From the NCBI GenBank assembly GCA_964494645.1, contig CAZBSH010000008.1, forward strand, positions 1 through 53,043: 53,043 bases of DNA, given 5' to 3'. The stretch is from Christensenella sp964494645 (GTDB lineage: Bacteria > Bacillota > Clostridia > Christensenellales > Christensenellaceae). The notes beneath the pieces are model-generated. The model made no database searches. It saw nothing but the letters and a program-made list of their open reading frames with translations, and was not told where the DNA came from. Shown piece after piece: positions 48,924-53,043 of the stretch. Position numbers and translations under genes: made by a program. Position 1 is the stretch's first letter. Every line of letters starts with the position of its first letter.

Positions 48924-50218
48924 GTAAAACAGAAAACACAAATGATGTAGGATGGGCCGGGAAGGAAATGTTCGATCCTCAAACAGGATTGCCTACTTTA
49001 AACGGTCTGGAGGCTTTTTATTCTGATATACAGGGAAAAACCGATTATATATATTTAGAGATCGGCTTAGAACAATATACTGCTATATTGCAAATTTTTG
49101 GCACAGAGGTTGCCATACGCAGCATTCGCGGGGTTGCGGAGGAATTGAATAAAGAAGCGGGACAAGGCGAACTTGTTGGAAGGACATGGATGGATCGATT
49201 TGGGGTTATGCTTTATTTAAAAAACAACGAGAATCCCATACCGCGCGTAGAAGCTTTGTTAAAAAGATTAAAAAATATTGAAGTTACGAATGGATTGGAG
49301 TATTATGATTATCCGCACTCATATACTTGTGGTATTGTAGAAATTGAAGAAGATGAAAAATTTGCCAATGTTTTGAAAATGGCGGGAATATCCCGTAGAA
49401 GAGCTATTCTTGAGAAGGCTCCATATTATTTTTACAAGCGCGGCGAAAGTGCTGCGGATTTTGATGTATCGCTGTTTTCTGCTGCGGTGGAAGCACTGCA
49501 AAAGGAGGAATTTGCACCTGTATTTACGCCCCAATATGATATTGAATCACGACGGATCGTAGGCGCTTCTGTTTCCGTGTGCTGGCAGCATCCTGAAAAG
49601 GGACCTCTTCCCATCGAGACGTTTTTGCCGGTCCTCCAGCAAGAAGAAAAGATCGCGGAACTGGACGTGTATATCCTTCGGCAGGCATGTAAATTGTTGC
49701 AAAAATGGTTAGAGCAGGAAGCGATGCCTGTTCCGCTTATTATTAATATATCGGCAGGAAATATCTACAAAAAGAATTTTTTTGATACGCTTAGGCATAT
49801 GGCGAAAGAATATGATGTTCCGCCGTGTCTGATAGAGTTGGAGTTATGTGAAAACACCTTTTCTGCTGATGCGGAACATCTTCCCGTAAATACCGTGGCA
49901 ATGAAAGCAGAGGGCTTTCGGATTTCGATTGATCATAGCGGTAAGGGCAGCTTGCAGGTTGGAGTTGCAAAAAATTTACCTGTAGATGCGATTAAGATCG
50001 GAAAAGGGTTGCTGGACGAGGGTAACGATGAACAGAATATCGCTGTACTGAAGCATTTAACCGGAATGACAAGCGCTCTGGGAATGCAGTTTGTAGCGCA
50101 AGGCATCGAAGTAGAAGAACAGGCAACGTTTTTGAGCGAGGTAGGATGTCATTTTGGATCGGGTAAAATTTTTCCACAGCTTATGTCATTGGAAGAGTTT
50201 GAAGCAGTTATGCTGTGA
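48911..50218 (+). CDS. Degenerate GGDEF-EAL protein
   Basis: This 435-residue protein has a GGDEF-like half (about 20-170) with FDPQTGLPTLNGLEAFY and an EAL-like half (about 185-435). Both active sites are lost: GGDEF is W93-M-D-R-F97, and E-A-L at 220-222 is S-V-S (GASVSVCW). The paired Asp motif is DHSGKGS rather than DDFGTGYS. Fold residues such as LIINISAGN and VDAIKIGKGLL remain, so it should fold and may bind c-di-GMP or another partner without catalysis. Its start lies inside the FapA-like gene end, and comFB follows. Confidence 0.85.
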   Translation: MSLLSKTENTNDVGWAGKEMFDPQTGLPTLNGLEAFYSDIQGKTDYIYLEIGLEQYTAILQIFGTEVAIRSIRGVAEELNKEAGQGELVGRTWMDRFGVMLYLKNNENPIPRVEALLKRLKNIEVTNGLEYYDYPHSYTCGIVEIEEDEKFANVLKMAGISRRRAILEKAPYYFYKRGESAADFDVSLFSAAVEALQKEEFAPVFTPQYDIESRRIVGASVSVCWQHPEKGPLPIETFLPVLQQEEKIAELDVYILRQACKLLQKWLEQEAMPVPLIINISAGNIYKKNFFDTLRHMAKEYDVPPCLIELELCENTFSADAEHLPVNTVAMKAEGFRISIDHSGKGSLQVGVAKNLPVDAIKIGKGLLDEGNDEQNIAVLKHLTGMTSALGMQFVAQGIEVEEQATFLSEVGCHFGSGKIFPQLMSLEEFEAVML

Positions 50219-50256
50219 TACACAAAAATAGCGCAAACAGGAAAGGACGATCGGAT

Positions 50257-50529
50257 ATGAGCGACAATTATGTATTGAAAAACCTGATGGAAGATTTTGT
50301 TGACAGATATGTTGATGAATATATGCAGTGCGAGGGAATGTGTATGTGTGAACGTTGTCAGGCTGATGTGCGCGCGCATGCCCTAAACAGGCTTGCGCCG
50401 CGTTATATTGTCAGCAGCGTCGGAGAGGTAATGGTGCGCAACGACGCGCAATCTTCGCAGGGAATGGCTGATATTGTCGCCGCGATTGCGGAGGCAATCA
50501 AATTGGTAAAGGATCATCCGCGTCATTGA
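50257..50529 (+). CDS. comFB: ComFB-family protein
   Basis: This 90-residue protein matches ComFB: NLMEDFVDRYVDEYMQ, a Cys cluster (Cys25, Cys29, Cys31, Cys34 in CEGMCMCERC), ADVRAHALNRLAPRYIVSS and a C-terminal IAEAIKLVKDHPRH. In Bacillus it lies in the competence operon. Members have more recently been described as cyclic-dinucleotide receptors linked to motility in cyanobacteria. I chose ATG 50257 because GGAAAGGACGA lies upstream. The stop overlaps the trmK start. Confidence 0.9.
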   Translation: MSDNYVLKNLMEDFVDRYVDEYMQCEGMCMCERCQADVRAHALNRLAPRYIVSSVGEVMVRNDAQSSQGMADIVAAIAEAIKLVKDHPRH

Positions 50530-51221
50530 AAAAATTAGAATCCAGATTATCCTTACGTATGCAAAAAATCATTCATATGATAGATAACGTAAAGACTGTA
50601 GCCGATATCGGGTGTGATCACGGTCTTGTTTCTGCTGTGCTGATAGAACAGAGACGAGCGGAAAGGGTTTTGGCTTGTGATATCAGTAAAAAGTCTTTAC
50701 AAAAAACAGAGAAATTAATTTCGTCATATGGTCTGAAAGGAATTGAACCGGTTGTTTCGGATGGGCTTTTGGGGATTGCCGGAAATGAGCTGGATTGTAT
50801 TGTGGTTGCGGGAATGGGCGGACTTTTGATCCGTGATATTCTTGCGAACGGATTGTCCGGCACAACAGGGAAAAAAGATATTATTCTTGCGCCGCAGGGA
50901 AATGAATACGAATTGCGTGTGTTTTTATATGAAATCGGTTATTATATTATGGATGAGTCGATCGTAAAGGAAGATAACCATTATTATCAGATCATATTTG
51001 CGAGGCAGGGAGAGCGTCCTTTGCCGGACGAACTGTCTCTGCGCTTCGGGTTTTACCCGCAGCAGCGAAAGGATCCGCTGCAAAAGGAATTTCTGCAATA
51101 CAGACTGTGTGAATATGAGACGATTATCGCACAAGCGATGGCGGGAAAAGATACGAGTGCCTATATTCTGAAAATACAAGAAATCACAAGACAAATAACG
51201 GAGGGACTAAGATGCCTGTAA
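50526..51221 (+). CDS. trmK: tRNA (adenine-N1)-methyltransferase TrmK
   Basis: This 231-residue SAM-dependent enzyme methylates adenine-22 of certain tRNAs. It shows VADIGCDHGLVSAVLIEQ (SAM site), ACDISKKSLQKTE and the family motif VVAGMGGLLIRDIL, then APQGNEYELRVFLYEIGYYI. It begins at TTG 50526, overlapping the comFB stop by four bases. trmK followed by the Nif3-like gene is a common Firmicute pair and marks the return to housekeeping genes. Confidence 0.94.
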   Translation: MKKLESRLSLRMQKIIHMIDNVKTVADIGCDHGLVSAVLIEQRRAERVLACDISKKSLQKTEKLISSYGLKGIEPVVSDGLLGIAGNELDCIVVAGMGGLLIRDILANGLSGTTGKKDIILAPQGNEYELRVFLYEIGYYIMDESIVKEDNHYYQIIFARQGERPLPDELSLRFGFYPQQRKDPLQKEFLQYRLCEYETIIAQAMAGKDTSAYILKIQEITRQITEGLRCL

Positions 51222-52324
51222 GCCTTGCACAAGTAGGAGGATTGTTAGAAACTCTGGCGCCACATTCATTTGCTGAGGACTGGGATAACAGTGGTTTTAA
51301 CGTGAATTTGCATAATCATGACATCCGTGCGATCATGATTTGTCTTGATGTAACACCGGAAGCGATCTTAGAGGCAGCAGAAAAAGGTTGCCAGTTGATG
51401 ATATCTCATCATCCGTTGTTATTTCGTGCGATTAAGCAGGTCGATCATAGAACATACCAGGGTAGATGTATTGAGATGCTTATTAAAAATAATATATCCC
51501 TGTATTGTGCGCATACGAGTATGGATACGGCGCCGCGCGGTATCAACCGCTTTCTGGCGAATAGACTTGGGCTGACTGATCAAGAATATTTGGAAGAAAC
51601 CAATATTGGGCATTATGTGGAGGTTGCCGTACATGTGCCGCACAGCCATGTTCAACAGGTTCGCGAGGCAATGTCCGCAGCAGGTGCGGGAAAGATTGGC
51701 GACTATAGTGAATGCACTTATAATATTTCCGGTCAGGGAACGTTTCGTCCGGCTAATGGGGCAAACCCTTATATCGGCAGGACAGGCAACATGGAAACCG
51801 TGGAAGAGATGCGCATCAGCGCTATTTGTCCGGAAGAAAAGCTTCAGATGGTTCTTGACGCGGTACACAGTGTTCACCCGTACGAAGAACCTGCAATCAG
51901 CGCGCTTGTTGCAAAAGAGCCGAAAGCTGTGAATGCCGGGCTTGGAATCGTGGGTAATCTTACGGAAGACCGTTCTGTGCCTGATGTGTTGCGACAAATC
52001 AAGGAAAAACTAGATATCGATTCATTACGCGTTGCCGGAGATACCGCAAAAACAATCAAAAGGATTGCCGTATGCGGTGGCGCCGCAGGGGAAATGGCGG
52101 GAATTGCGCGTAAAAAGGGTGCGCAGCTTTACCTTACAGGTGAAATCAAGCACAATTTTTATGTGGAAGAGCACGATATGATACTCGTAGAGGCGGGGCA
52201 TTATGACACAGAAAAGTGCTTTTGTGAACTATATGCCGAAGGTTTACAAACATTGCTGGATGATGTAAACTATAATTTAGCTATTTATATTGCGAGTTTG
52301 CATAGACCGTATGTGAACTTTTGA
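51212..52324 (+). CDS. Nif3-like dinuclear metal-centre protein (YqfO type)
   Basis: This 370-residue protein has the NIF3 N-terminal part (HSFAEDWDNSGFNVN, MISHHPLLF, CAHTSMDTAPRGINRFL), an inserted PII/CutA-like domain (YVEVAVHVPHSHVQQVREAMSAAGAG to HPYEEP), and the C-terminal metal-binding part (TGEIKHNFYVEEHDMILVEAGHYDTEK). The His, Asp and Glu ligands of the two-metal site are present. Its cellular role is poorly defined. It overlaps trmK by ten bases. Confidence 0.94.
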   Translation: MPVSLAQVGGLLETLAPHSFAEDWDNSGFNVNLHNHDIRAIMICLDVTPEAILEAAEKGCQLMISHHPLLFRAIKQVDHRTYQGRCIEMLIKNNISLYCAHTSMDTAPRGINRFLANRLGLTDQEYLEETNIGHYVEVAVHVPHSHVQQVREAMSAAGAGKIGDYSECTYNISGQGTFRPANGANPYIGRTGNMETVEEMRISAICPEEKLQMVLDAVHSVHPYEEPAISALVAKEPKAVNAGLGIVGNLTEDRSVPDVLRQIKEKLDIDSLRVAGDTAKTIKRIAVCGGAAGEMAGIARKKGAQLYLTGEIKHNFYVEEHDMILVEAGHYDTEKCFCELYAEGLQTLLDDVNYNLAIYIASLHRPYVNF

Positions 52325-52336
52325 GGAGGATTATCG

Positions 52337-53043
52337 TTGGATAAGTTAAAAGAGTTATGGGCGTATCAATGCGCGGAAATAGAACTGGAAGATTATGAGA
52401 AGTCGTTACGCAATACGCAAACGCGAAAAAAGCTGGTGCAGCAGCAACAAATTTTTCAGAACAATCAGCAAAAGCTGAAACAGCTGGAGCAGGAATCTGT
52501 GTTGTTGCAAAATAAGCTTTCGGAATCGGCAGGGCAGGTTGATCTCTTGAAAAAGCAGATGCAATCAAAAAAGGAAGAGATTTCTGAGATCGCCGACTAT
52601 GATCTGGAAGATTTGTTTTTGGAAGACGTACGCGAAATGATCAAGGAATGCGAGAGTATCAAGTCGGCAGTGGAATTGAATAAGCGTAAAGTTGTTGATG
52701 TGATGCATCGGCTGGAAAAATCCGAAGGCGAAATCAAGGAAACGCTTGTAAAGATGAGCAACGCAAAAAAATTGTTTGATCAGCTTAAGGAAGCGCATGC
52801 GAAAGAACTTGATGCAGGTAAGGAAGATCTTGAAAAGTTGCGCGCCAATGTTGCAAAGGCATCGAAAGGTGTTGATGCTGTGTTGCTGGAAAAATATAAG
52901 CAAATCAAGCAGCATAGACCGAATCCGATTGCTAAGCTTGTTGGGGATCGCTGTGAGGGATGTAAGATGCAATTACCATCGGGCGTACTTCAAAGCTTAA
53001 AAGCGGAAGGCAGTGTAGTAGAGTGTGAAAACTGCGGCAGGAT
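52337..53043 (+). CDS. C4-type zinc-ribbon coiled-coil protein (DUF164/CT398 type), 3' truncated by window edge
   Basis: The frame is open from TTG 52337, with GAGGAGG nine bases upstream, to the window end (235 residues visible). It consists of long helical hairpins rich in Lys, Glu and Gln (about 10-195), then a zinc ribbon with CEGC and CENC pairs near residues 205-235. The family is widespread, and members follow the Nif3-like gene in many Firmicutes; its exact function is unknown. The C-terminus is missing, probably by only a few residues. Confidence 0.88.
   Translation, partial: MDKLKELWAYQCAEIELEDYEKSLRNTQTRKKLVQQQQIFQNNQQKLKQLEQESVLLQNKLSESAGQVDLLKKQMQSKKEEISEIADYDLEDLFLEDVREMIKECESIKSAVELNKRKVVDVMHRLEKSEGEIKETLVKMSNAKKLFDQLKEAHAKELDAGKEDLEKLRANVAKASKGVDAVLLEKYKQIKQHRPNPIAKLVGDRCEGCKMQLPSGVLQSLKAEGSVVECENCGR

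Noticed and set aside
1..53043. CRISPR arrays, tRNA or rRNA genes, transposases, prophage genes, c-di-GMP riboswitches
   Set aside because: I looked for repeat-spacer patterns, cloverleaf ends, transposase motifs and the GEMM core and found none. The window is a compact operon-like region.

Overview
The window is almost entirely one gene-dense flagellar and chemotaxis superlocus of a monoderm (Gram-positive type) Firmicute, most likely of the class Clostridia. The evidence is the Bacillus/Clostridium-type gene set: fliY instead of a plain fliN, flbD, cheV, hemerythrin, a YvyF-type protein, flgM-flgN-flgK-flgL-(DUF6470)-fliW-csrA, a SwrB-like gene after fliA, and trmK-nif3-zinc-ribbon. The outer-membrane ring genes flgH, flgI and flgA are absent. 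Starts are often TTG or GTG behind strong GGAGG ribosome sites. All genes but one are on the + strand, and no stretch over 300 bases lacks a gene. A run of 10 N inside fliG shows that the sequence is a draft assembly.

Layout. (1) 1-823: 3' end of a methyl-accepting chemotaxis receptor. (2) 925-14963: basal body, export ATPase, hook and motor block: fliF, fliG (interrupted by the gap), fliH, fliI, fliJ, a MotE-like gene, fliK, flgD, flgE, flbD, motA, motB, fliL, fliM, fliY. (3) 14974-18087: cheB, then the only minus-strand gene, a free-standing FlhB C-terminal-domain protein, divergent from a second FliK-like gene. (4) 18104-27055: a putative peptidoglycan peptidase, fliD (with a sigma-28-type promoter), fliS, a FliT-like gene, a YaaR/DUF327 gene, cheR, a lytic transglycosylase, an EAL-HDOD protein, bacteriohemerythrin and cheV. 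(5) 27052-40075: proximal rod and export gate, flgB, flgC, fliE, fliO, fliP, fliQ, fliR, flhB, flhA, then flhF, flhG, a PilZ protein, fliA, a FapA/DUF342 protein, a small charged unknown and a SwrB-like protein. (6) 40164-47488: late block behind a second sigma-28-type promoter: flgF, flgG, yvyF-like, flgM, flgN, flgK, flgL, DUF6470, fliW, csrA. (7) 47571-53043: a second FapA-like gene, a degenerate GGDEF-EAL protein, comFB, then housekeeping trmK, a Nif3-like gene and a truncated zinc-ribbon gene.

How it works together. Regions 2 and 5 encode the MS ring, switch, stator and type III export machine. FliK/FlhB, and perhaps the second FliK-like/FlhB-C pair, set hook length and the switch of export substrate. 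FliA and FlgM time the late genes, and FliW and CsrA give post-transcriptional control. CheB, CheR, CheV and FliY belong to chemotaxis. Four proteins that look like cyclic-dinucleotide effectors or catalytically dead relatives (PilZ, EAL-HDOD, GGDEF-EAL, ComFB) suggest heavy second-messenger input. Flagellin, cheA, cheW, cheY and cheD are not in the window.

The features that most depart from the textbook operon are the divergent FliK-like/FlhB-C pair, large internal repeat expansions in FlgE, FlgL and FliD, a Met/Gly-rich putative peptidase, a possible lipobox in FliP, a probable CTG start on a FapA-like gene, and the assembly break in fliG.
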